Origin: Lachancea mirantina
Taxonomy: Eukaryota; Ascomycota; Saccharomycetes; Saccharomycetales; Saccharomycetaceae
Direction of reading: 5' to 3'
Length of the DNA stretch: 64,000 nt
Assembly (NCBI GenBank): GCA_900074745.1
Contig: LT598467.1
Location: 434,001-498,000 of the forward strand
In this document: piece after piece, positions 52,471 through 60,645 of the stretch
Layout: each line of letters opens with the position of its first letter
How positions within the stretch are numbered: position 1 is the first letter of the stretch
Position numbers and translations under genes: made by a program
The notes under the pieces: model-generated
What the model saw: only the letters and a program-made list of their open reading frames with translations
Databases searched by the model: none
What the model was told of the DNA's origin: nothing

Positions 52471-53694
52471 CTACGACTGTGCGAAAAAGTTGTCAAGATC
52501 TTCTGAGGAAAGAGTTTCTGGCGATTCGATGTCCTGAAGTAAAAATCCGGATCTCACGGCTTCTAACCAAGAAGAAGTTGAGATCGTAACTTCGGATTGC
52601 TGCTCTGAGTGATTGTCATTGCCTGCGTTTTCAAAGACGGTCAGAGTTACTTCAACTGGCTTTTGAGTCGCAGCAATTCGATGCAGTGCATTAACCAGAG
52701 CAGCGCTCTGTTCTGTTACACTGAAATGCTTCCTGGCAGCAATTTTAGAAAGCCTCGGCGCTGCGGCGGCGGCTGTCACATAACCTGGTGTTACTTTGAG
52801 CGAGGTCTTGTGCTTTTTGGAAGGCTCAAAATCGGGGGATGCTCCAACTCTGTGTTTTCCACCATGTGCCACGACGTGTACGTGATCAGCAGCGACGGGA
52901 TTCAGAGTTGCTTCCGAAATGGTAGGCGCTAAGCTCATTGAAACGGGTGAGGAAGCGTACGGGACATTATATTCGCTGGAAAAAAGATTCGACGAAAAAG
53001 GGCTTTGCGAACCTGTGGAGCGCGAGATTCCGCTCAAGCTAGAGTCTGAGCTTGCCGTGTTGGGACCGACAGTGGATCGTTGACTTTTTTTGGAACCTTG
53101 ATTACCACCCTTGGTTTTGGATACATATTTTTGAAGAGACGCAGCCTGAGCCTGTGCTTTGAAATCTGTGGCCAAAATACCACGATAGACGTATACCATG
53201 CGTCTTGGAGATTGGTCTGACCATTCTCTTGAAAGAGAATACATCAACGTGCTTTCGCCGCGTTCTACCTTTTTAATGTACGCATTAAGTTTCGCTGACA
53301 CCAGATTTGAGAGTTTGGTCGAAAGGTCTGCCATTTCCGGCCGCTTCACGAGTAAAAAATCGCAAAGCTGCTTAACGGTCATGCCCTTCTCCTCGGTATC
53401 ATGCTCCCATAAAATAGTGAAGATCGCGTGCAGGACCTGGTCCTCCATAAAAGGGTCCTCCTCCTTGGGCGAAGGTCTTTCACCAGTGACCGGAAGCGAT
53501 TTGAGAAGTTCGTTGGTTTTCTCATGTGCGGCGACAGTTAATTTAGAGCGGCTGCTGCTTGACTCTTTTCCAGTTAAACTTTCAAATGACGTATCTCCTA
53601 AAGTATTGGCCTGGAACTTTGGAGAAACTGTGTTGCGAATGGTGTCACTCTCAAGAGCTGATAGCGCCGGCGGCCTAGCATTCGTTAAAGCCAT
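52471..53694 (-). CDS. GDS1: Gds1-like protein with N-terminal GDS1 winged-helix-like domain
   Basis: 407 residues (S. cerevisiae 522). The conserved N-terminal part (about 75-190) contains EDQVLHAIFTILWEHDTEEKG, MTVKQLCDFLLVKRPEMADLS and SREWSDQSPRRMVYVYRGIL, the GDS1 domain of fungal proteins. The rest is Ser-rich and basic, with a conserved block AAPRLSKIAARKHFSVTEQS and an acidic end. In S. cerevisiae the gene was found as a suppressor of a nam9 mitochondrial ribosome mutation; the biochemical role is unknown. Position between CIR2 and MSC6 genes fits YOR355W. Confidence 0.88.
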   Translation of the reverse strand: MALTNARPPALSALESDTIRNTVSPKFQANTLGDTSFESLTGKESSSSRSKLTVAAHEKTNELLKSLPVTGERPSPKEEDPFMEDQVLHAIFTILWEHDTEEKGMTVKQLCDFLLVKRPEMADLSTKLSNLVSAKLNAYIKKVERGESTLMYSLSREWSDQSPRRMVYVYRGILATDFKAQAQAASLQKYVSKTKGGNQGSKKSQRSTVGPNTASSDSSLSGISRSTGSQSPFSSNLFSSEYNVPYASSPVSMSLAPTISEATLNPVAADHVHVVAHGGKHRVGASPDFEPSKKHKTSLKVTPGYVTAAAAAPRLSKIAARKHFSVTEQSAALVNALHRIAATQKPVEVTLTVFENAGNDNHSEQQSEVTISTSSWLEAVRSGFLLQDIESPETLSSEDLDNFFAQS

Positions 53695-54535
53695 TTCGAC
53701 GTCCTCAGGTCTCGATGATGTTTTCTATCACGGTTCAATCGATACACCGTAGAACAAGCTTCTAAAAGTAAGCCAATATTCCATGTACGGATGGTACCAA
53801 AACAGATTAGCCGCTTGATTTCTGGGTGTTTGTCTTTATCAGTGTGTCTTCGATAGGAGTGTTCTTCAGCTGATAGAATCTCGAACAATTGGCGACAACG
53901 ATTCAAATAAAAACGAACACGGCAGTTCCTCAATGAAAAGGGAGAAACAACGACCACCTCTATTCAGGACAAACTTCAAAAAATGCGAATCAAATTGTCC
54001 CAGATTGATAAACTGACACACCGACTGATGAGATGAGATGGGCCTAATCGATGTGTTTAATTGAGGTATTCGTTGATTGGATGTGGAAAGAAAAAAAAAA
54101 AAAATAAAAAAAAATCTTTTGTAAAAAAAAACTGACGCTTTCGACAGAATGCCATCACATCTCAGTTTAAAAACCCATCGCCGGTAAGAATTGACTGTAC
54201 AATAGTTAAGTGTGTATATCTTCTGCAAAATCATATGGTTGTCTGTTTGTCGTAGGAACCACGAACGATCTTGAATTGTTCCGTCTCAGTGCATAGAGAG
54301 TCGTCTTAAATTTAAGGCAGTCATGAAGAACCCATACATTTTTGTTGGGCGGCAAAAGTCAAATAAACTTGGAAAAAAAGCCGATCAGACGAAATGTCAA
54401 CAGAAGTAGGATGCCCCAGATTTTTCAATTATTACGGCTCAGTCAAGCGAATGTGCATTCGACAGGATAGTCATCGATATTGAGGTGATCGGTTGTAGAT
54501 AAAAATGCTTCCGCTATGGTTTTTTCCTGGTCGGT
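53695..54535. promoter_or_regulatory. GDS1 promoter and 3' flank of the JmjC gene
   Basis: 841 bp. An A-rich run interrupted by T (about 54090-54130) makes an obvious nucleosome-depleting poly(dA:dT) tract. No supported ORF. Confidence 0.5.
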
Positions 54536-56149
54536 TTATATGTCGGTTTCTTTGTCATTTCTTTCGTGCTTGAGAGCAGCTTTTGTTCTTTCGTAGTCAA
54601 GTGGCCAGTACCTGTCTGGGTGCGAATAAAGGCATGATGTGTCTCGTCCGTTCGGTGGGATAAACCAATAGTTGACAGCGACATGAAGTTTGTCTGTAGC
54701 CACCTTTGGATTTTTCTCTCCGAAAGAGCTAACCTCGTGAAACCATCCCGTTGGCAGATACAACATTTCCCCAGGCTCGAGATTTACCACAATTCTGTTG
54801 GCCTTACCCAAGAGCGGCCATTTTTCGTGTACAGCAGAGGACACTTCCTCCCTTAGTTGTCTATCGGAAATCTTGTCTAAAAGTAGAACCGCAGGCGGTA
54901 TTTTCGAGAACGACGGCGGGTCAACAGAGCCGTCTATTTCCACGAATTCGTCGTCAAGCTCTATGGTCCTCTCTAATTCTTGCTTTTCTTGGCTGCTCAA
55001 ATTATTATTGTGCTTTAAAACGTGTCGAGCAACCTCGGCAACGAGCGCCCCATCGTCCCTTAATTTTCGCCAGAAGGGCGCGTTTTTGTTGCGATGGTAA
55101 TCGATAAGTCCTGAGCAGAAGACTTCACGTATGTCACCAATGGTATACATCTTTACTGCATCTTTGGGCGAAAACAATGTAAAGCGCTTACGTCCAGCAA
55201 TAGGCACGTAAAGGTTGTCGGCGTGATCGTGATGAAGACCCGATGAAGAGCCACCGTCCGGCATCAGGCGCCCTAATCCTAGTTTAGCGTCCTTGTTATC
55301 TAATTTCTTGAAAAGCTCGTCAAAATTTGACACTGTGCCTGATACACAGCCAACCCATAGGTTTATCTGTTGTGGGAGTAGTTTGTCCAGAAAACGGGGC
55401 AGTTCGGGGATTGTTTTCACTAGACTGGTGATTGGCGGTTGATAAAGTTCACGTATTCTTTCCTGTGCCTCTCCCATCCTCATAGGACCCGTTTCTAGTT
55501 CATGACCCAAAGTTTCAAGTTCCACGGAATGATCCCCAGACTCACTATCTGAGAAGTCATCGTGGAGGTCATCAAAGTTTAGTGAATCGTTATCAGAGAA
55601 CGTTCCAGATCCGCCAAACCCTTGAATTGCGGGATCATCCTCCTCTTTTGATTCTTCTTCGCTCGAATGTTCTTCACTCGAATGTTTTTCGCTCTCATTT
55701 TCACGAGCTTGGTCTGATAGCTCTGGGTCGTCTTCCGCATATTGGGTTGTCAGGTATAAATTGGTATTGCCCCGTTCCATTTCTTGCAACAGGTCACCGA
55801 ACTTCATCTTGAGTCGCTTCTCGCCACTTCCAAAACCACCGTCGACTTTACGTTCCACCTGTACGACCTCATCAGCATCCAGCGTTGTCGCCATCTTTTC
55901 GGGCGTTAGTTGGCTTAGAAACACCTCTGGATTCACTACACCATTGATTTTGCACGGTCTGCGAGGAATGACAAATTCCTCGTAAAACTCCTGGATTTCT
56001 TTCTCAGTCTCGGGAATATCAATGACGGCAATGGCCGTAATGCTCTCTTCTGGAGCATAGCCTGTATAGCTGCGACCTATTAAAGCGTCAAGGGTGGTAG
56101 CCTCTTTGCCATTGCGTCCAATTAAAGGCTCAGAATACCTTTTGCTCAT
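54536..56149 (-). CDS. JmjC/cupin-8 oxygenase, JMJD7-like
   Basis: 537 residues. An N-terminal segment EIQEFYEEFVIPRRPCKING resembles the start of JMJD7/cupin_8 hydroxylases. The iron facial triad is visible as His306 and Asp308 in SSGLHHDHADNLYVPIAG and His471 in LYLPTGWFHEVSSFG. The Lys in GRKRFTLFSPKDA is in the usual 2-oxoglutarate region. An acidic Ser/Asp/Glu-rich insertion of about 80 residues (about 143-222) separates the N-terminal part from the JmjC core. Human JMJD7 hydroxylates a lysine of DRG GTPases; the yeast substrate is unknown and Rbg1/Rbg2 are only a guess. I know of no S. cerevisiae orthologue. The frame begins at TTG 56173; ATG 56149 is taken. Confidence 0.75.
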   Translation of the reverse strand: MSKRYSEPLIGRNGKEATTLDALIGRSYTGYAPEESITAIAVIDIPETEKEIQEFYEEFVIPRRPCKINGVVNPEVFLSQLTPEKMATTLDADEVVQVERKVDGGFGSGEKRLKMKFGDLLQEMERGNTNLYLTTQYAEDDPELSDQARENESEKHSSEEHSSEEESKEEDDPAIQGFGGSGTFSDNDSLNFDDLHDDFSDSESGDHSVELETLGHELETGPMRMGEAQERIRELYQPPITSLVKTIPELPRFLDKLLPQQINLWVGCVSGTVSNFDELFKKLDNKDAKLGLGRLMPDGGSSSGLHHDHADNLYVPIAGRKRFTLFSPKDAVKMYTIGDIREVFCSGLIDYHRNKNAPFWRKLRDDGALVAEVARHVLKHNNNLSSQEKQELERTIELDDEFVEIDGSVDPPSFSKIPPAVLLLDKISDRQLREEVSSAVHEKWPLLGKANRIVVNLEPGEMLYLPTGWFHEVSSFGEKNPKVATDKLHVAVNYWFIPPNGRDTSCLYSHPDRYWPLDYERTKAALKHERNDKETDI

Positions 56150-57198
56150 TGATTCCAATGGGCTGATGATCAACCCCGATGCTTATGGCGGTGATTCAAA
56201 GATTCCAAATAGTCGAATGATCTAGATATCCATTGGTTGCACCACGTGACCTATCACAGACATGGAATGCTCTCCATACGATCAAGTCCGAGAGAACAGT
56301 CACAAGCGTTATTAATCACCAGATTAAACTGATAAGATCCTCTGGTTGCGATTGCCTCAAATCTTTTGCGTAACAACCGCCACCGAGTCCTTCGCAAAGA
56401 ATTATGGGTTAGTTCTCGAATTAGAACAAAGAGATAAAAACGCATGTATTATGAACGAGGTGAAGAAAGTCTGTGACACCTCGACGGTGCGTAATGCGGC
56501 GCTTTTCATATGGGGCTATAATTGCTTAGCTTTTCAATTTAGGGGAATAGTACGGTAGCCTGGAGGAAGTCCATTTTGATTGACATACAAAGGTCGGCGG
56601 CTATCGTATATGGAGACACGTAGTTTTCAAAATGAAACAACAATCGTTTGCGTCTCAATAAAGTAAATTTAAGTACCGACTCAGAGGCTTTTGATTAGGG
56701 CCTCCTGATTATGACTCTGAGCCTCTTTCTCCGAGAAACGCTGACGTGGTGTCCACCTTAACATAGAAAATGCTTTGTACTGGTGCTCTCTCTTGCAGTG
56801 ATTAAACTATGCAACAAAGAGTGGTAATAGATAAACTGTAGACACGAGAAAAGATTCGGATAAGCAGGTGGGGAGGAAGAACTACGGCATAACATCGCAG
56901 ATTATGAAAAAAGCGCATGACGTGAAATGCTTACTTGCAGGTCTTTAATGGTTGCCGAAGAGAACAAATTTTGAGTTTTTTTTTTCATCGGATGTTACTA
57001 GCTTCTTGATTAATGGATAGAATCGCTTATAAAACATGGCAGGGTTTAAATAGCATTTCAATCAGCATATCTATGCAAGCAACAAACAATGGCCACGAGC
57101 CTTTGCTGTCGGTAACAAATGCGACCTTCATTAGACGTAAAAATGCACGTTCGCTCATATCAGGATATCTTTGGAAATAGATTATCTGATTTGAACAG
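56150..57198. other. intergenic region between the JmjC gene and CLN3
   Basis: 1.05 kb: JmjC promoter (a CCACGTGACC core near 56243) and CLN3 3' flank with a T-run near 56970-56982. No gene supported. Confidence 0.5.
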
Positions 57199-58500
57199 TT
57201 ACGACTGCTCTCGCATACGCTTGCAAGACACTGCAGAACCATCAAAGAACGAAGGATCCATAATGGACGAGTTGCGCTTAGCATGCTCGCGCTTGAACAT
57301 TGCGGGCCGCGTAGCTGTAGCAGAGGTAAGATTGGTAGTACTAGTGGACGGGGCACTAGCGGAAGTGGCGCCGGCGCCGGCGTCAATGTCAACTGGAGAG
57401 TGAACACATGACTGAGGTGTTGCCATGACGCCTGGTCTAGAGGCGGCTGTCCCTTGGACCGATGCTGAGGAGGGGGTGGAGGGCGTTGGTGGTATGATGC
57501 CGAATCGAGAAAAGCGATTCGAGCCATTGTGTAAGCTATCCATACATGCGGCGAACTTCGCGTTTCCCTCCAGGAATTCATCTGGCTTTACATGACGATC
57601 ATAAATCGATAAGCTGCGCAGAATTGGGTTCGCGTCGACCTTTGCGTGTCCCAAATACTTGAGTCGGAAACTGGAAGGGAAATTTGCGGAATGAAATTTG
57701 AGTAACAAAAGATCGCACACACGTCGCAAGTTCGGATCGACGACCTTTTCAGAATAATGCGAAAATGGAGATCCGGCTGTCAACTGAAGGGCATGAGTCG
57801 CAATGGTAACAGCTGCAAGCGCAACGGCCGATGCATTGTAATCGAAGGCCAGGACTGGGTCGAAGCACGCAAGCTCACATAGCACGACCGCAGCGTACTT
57901 GATATCATTGAGATTGAGGCCCTTGTAGCATAAGGAGCTGATCTTGTTTTTGACAAAAATGTCAATGAATGCGTCGTGCGGTGGGGCCGCGCAAGCTTCC
58001 CAGTCGAGGGCTTGCAAGATGTGAAGTTCCATTTGCTGGAACTGAGGTCTTGAGTACTGGTGGCAGCACAAGCTCTGTAGGGCACGCAGCGACGGCACAC
58101 GAGGCTTTTTGTCGGTGAATTTGGACGCGAGCCACAGTGCGCAAAGAGCGACAAGCTGATAGGTGGCGCTTTTCACCACAATGCGAGCGCAGTAGCGGTC
58201 CAAGATGTTGAAGCACAGAAACAGCGTGGACGACGAAAGCGCGAGTCTCGTGTGGCAGCACATCACGAAATCGAATATCAGCGAACGCATGTGCACGTTG
58301 ATCTCGGGTTGCGCTTGAAACGCGGTAAAACTGGCGCGTGACAGATGCTCACGTGCCACCAGATGCTTCAAAACGTCAACGCCGTACTCGTGACACGTCG
58401 ACTGGTGTGCCACGAGCTCCATGCGAACCAGCCGCGGGTGTGAGGCCTTTGTGGCCCACACGGCGCGGCGTACGGCACCCATGGCCGAGTTGGATATCAT
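57199..58500 (-). CDS. CLN3: G1 cyclin Cln3
   Basis: 433 residues (S. cerevisiae 580). The cyclin box at about 40-175 has FDFVMCCHTRLALSSSTLFL, ILDRYCARIVVKSATYQLVA, LCALWLASKFTDKKPRVPSL and LCCHQYSRPQFQQMELHIL, close to Cln3. The C-terminal tail is Ser/Thr/Pro-rich (IIPPTPSTPSSASVQG) with SP/TP sites, a PEST-like degradation region, though shorter than in yeast, and ends with a basic segment FKREHAKR. Cln3-Cdk1 starts G1/S transcription. The frame is open to 58686; ATG 58500 (MISNSAMGAV) is the first with an aligning region. Codon use is G+C-rich compared with neighbours. Synteny with YAL040C. Confidence 0.9.
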   Translation of the reverse strand: MISNSAMGAVRRAVWATKASHPRLVRMELVAHQSTCHEYGVDVLKHLVAREHLSRASFTAFQAQPEINVHMRSLIFDFVMCCHTRLALSSSTLFLCFNILDRYCARIVVKSATYQLVALCALWLASKFTDKKPRVPSLRALQSLCCHQYSRPQFQQMELHILQALDWEACAAPPHDAFIDIFVKNKISSLCYKGLNLNDIKYAAVVLCELACFDPVLAFDYNASAVALAAVTIATHALQLTAGSPFSHYSEKVVDPNLRRVCDLLLLKFHSANFPSSFRLKYLGHAKVDANPILRSLSIYDRHVKPDEFLEGNAKFAACMDSLHNGSNRFSRFGIIPPTPSTPSSASVQGTAASRPGVMATPQSCVHSPVDIDAGAGATSASAPSTSTTNLTSATATRPAMFKREHAKRNSSIMDPSFFDGSAVSCKRMREQS

Positions 58501-59035
58501 GTGGGGGGTGTAGAGATGTGGATATAATGCAATTAACGGAGAAACCCGGGGCTCAATGCTCGAGACTAAAGGACCGGAACCGTGCTGTCGGGACCACGTG
58601 ACTTTTTTTTTTCTCGGCGGCGCCAAAGAGCCAGGGGAAAGGAGACGAAAGGGCGACGCGTCTGAAACCCAGAAGACGCGAAACAATCAAACGCGAGAGA
58701 TGGAACCAGCGTCTCTCTCCTGATGGTTCTTGCCAGTGCTTCCAGCGAGTCTCGAGGAAACCGGCGTGTGGACACAAAGACTTATTCTCGAGGAAAAAAG
58801 GAGATCCGCTTGCCGCGTTAGCTCGAAAACTAGTTTCCGTGCAGCCGGCAAACCACACACTATGTACAACTGGCGCCAGATCCTGTCTCGCCTAAAACAG
58901 TCGCGTGCCAGACGATAACTGTGAGAGCTGATAGTCTAGAACCTGGATACTAGCTTCTAGTCCAGACCCTTACTCCGTCTGTAGCAGTTCTACTCCAATT
59001 TGTAGGCATAATATATACAGCTTTAGATATATAGG

Positions 59036-59060
59036 TATATATATATATATATATATATAT
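59036..59060. repeat. AT dinucleotide microsatellite
   Basis: Uninterrupted alternating T/A of 25 bases at the left side of the GC-rich island. Confidence 0.95.
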
Positions 59061-59348
59061 CTTAATTAGTTGCCTAGCCGTACCGCCTGCCTACTGCGTG
59101 GCCCTTCTGGGTAAAAAACCGGGCCCAGCAAGATCTACCATGAGCTCCTTCACAGAGGCCGCGGGTACGTCCGCTGCGCGATGTTCTAGCCAAATCGCGA
59201 GCGCATGAGCCTCAGACAAGCCCGCGACAGCCAAAGCTTTTCCGGCTCAGATACCTGCGTACCTACCTACGTACATATCTGTGCCCATTCCCTAGATTCT
59301 GCCCTATTGACGGCCAGCCCTATCAAAAATTTTTTTTCGGCCCGCAGC

Positions 59349-59379
59349 GACGCCGCCGCAGCGAAGCTGCGGCGGCGTC
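59349..59379. repeat. perfect 14-bp GC-rich inverted repeat, 3-nt loop
   Basis: GACGCCGCCGCAGC and its exact reverse complement are separated by GAA. It is the strongest hairpin that I see in the window, and on the minus strand lies just 5' of an Sm-like site. Confidence 0.95.
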
Positions 59380-59983
59380 CAAACCCACTAGGCCGGACGG
59401 TAGGCGGGGAGAGTGGTGGGGGAAGTCCCCCGGGCGGGATGGCGGCGCTGTTAATTTTCTCAAAAGGGTGCCGAGCGTGATCTGAGGCACCGCGGGCATC
59501 GCGGAGTTCTGGCTAGACAGACCAGGGAAACAGAAGTGGGAAGGCAGGTTGGTTTAGGGCAGACGTTTTTTACGGCGTAGACATTGCGCAAGCAAGCAAC
59601 AGGCAAAAAGAACAGCACATTACGTGAGAAAATGTGATCTACCGTGATGTTAGGTGCATGTGCAAGGATGGCCGTTGTGAGGAATGGCAGACGGTAGGAT
59701 TATTGAGGACGGGCGGTGAGAGAGGTGGAGACATTTCCTAGCAAGCGTTGGGGCGAGGGCGACTGAGAGCGACCGAGAGGGTGACCGACCCTGCTCGACT
59801 ACGGGGTGAGGTATCGTATTGTGTAGCGTGATCATAGTCACCCTAAGATCTGTAGAGTGTAGAAGTGTGGAGGGCCCGCGGATGGAGTTGCTGTTTTTCC
59901 TTTTTGTGCCTTTTTCCTTGCGGCGGGCCCTGACTTGGCGGCAAAACGGGTGTGTTTGATCCAGCAAATGGGAAAGTTACACG

Positions 59984-59996
59984 GGTGTCTGGGTTT
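59984..59996 (-). promoter_or_regulatory. Rap1-consensus / telomere-like sequence
   Basis: On the minus strand AAACCCAGACACC matches the Rap1 consensus RMACCCANNCAYY at every position. It may be a real Rap1 site or the template region of a telomerase RNA. An 8-bp direct repeat ACGGGTGT occurs at 59946-59953 and 59981-59988. Confidence 0.5.
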
Positions 59997-60645
59997 ACTC
60001 GCGCCGATAGGCCACAGGCATCGGTTGCCTTGGCAACCGGTCCCATTCATGCAACTCGCAAAGCGGGGGACACATTTTCCGTCGAGGAATGGAGCGGTGA
60101 GAGAGCGTATTAATCTTAGACCCATTTGCAGGGTGACCCTTCTCTGTTTGCTCGGAGACAGGTAACTGCTGTTGCTGCCATTTCTGCTGGCACCGCTGTG
60201 CGCTGGGCCGCTGTGGTTCTTTTAGGAGGTTCTAGTCCCTACTGACGGGCTTGGCATTGTTGCGCCGGGGCCAAGCGGAGACTTTCGGCAGAGAAAAAGA
60301 AACGGGTACGGCGGCGCGGTCATGTGCGCGAAAAACGCTCGATCAGAGGACTAGTGCGCTGGTATGTGCCTGTGTGAGATTACGTAAGGGTTGCGTTCCC
60401 GAGCACTAGAGATAAGGTCCACCGCTCGGGTGCGCAGGTGGCCGTTGGGTCGCGGTGGACGGAGCAAGGCCAAACGGAAGAAAGCCAGGTTCTATCGGCC
60501 AGTGCTGCGCATATTGCGTATGTTGAGCTCACTGACATGCAGGCGGTGAGGTGATGCTATTAAGAATCAAGGTAGTGTCTTTGTTTTTGTTTTTTTCTTC
60601 TTCTTGCGCAGCGAGCGGTGCCGACGAGTGTGCTATGTGCTATGT

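Larger units (their letters stand above)
59300..60450 (-). ncRNA. candidate telomerase RNA (hypothesis; ends approximate)
   Basis: Read on the minus strand, features occur in the order known for yeast telomerase RNAs. A stem CCGAT/ATCGG (60024-60004) ends 7 nt before the C-rich segment AAACCCAGACACCCGTGT (59996-59979), which could act as a template. Downstream come a 14-bp GC hairpin (59379-59349) and then AATTTTTGA (59331-59323), a match to the Sm consensus RAU4-6GR. The plus strand of the segment, GGGTGTCTGGGT, matches the TCTGGGTG core of telomeric repeats in several Saccharomycetaceae. U1, U2, U4, U5 and U6 signature sequences are absent. Transcription, ends and match to this species' telomeres are all unknown. 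Confidence 0.22.
58501..60645. other. 2.1-kb GC-rich, ORF-poor island between CLN3 and the hAT-derived gene
   Basis: Unusually long spacer for this window, with clearly higher G+C than the other intergenic regions (many 60-base lines above 60 percent). The CLN3 promoter occupies the left end, with a CCACGTGAC core at 58594-58602 and poly(T) next to it. An AT dinucleotide run sits at 59036-59060. Strong inverted repeats lie at 59349-59379, 60022-60039 and 60417-60460 (9-bp GTCCACCGC arms). Short ORFs exist on both strands but show no homology. The structure and base composition suggest a non-coding RNA. Confidence 0.6.

Noticed and set aside
57027-57581. 184-codon minus-strand ORF
   Set aside because: Overlaps CLN3 in a different frame; proline-rich shadow of its G+C-rich tail.
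58900-60645. Short ORFs of 60-105 codons in the GC-rich island
   Set aside because: Composition-driven open frames on both strands, overlapping each other, without homology or consistent start context.
58900-60645. snRNA (U1, U2, U4, U5, U6) as an alternative for the island
   Set aside because: Signature sequences such as ATACTTACCT, GTAGTATCTGTTC and GCCTTTTAC were not found on either strand.
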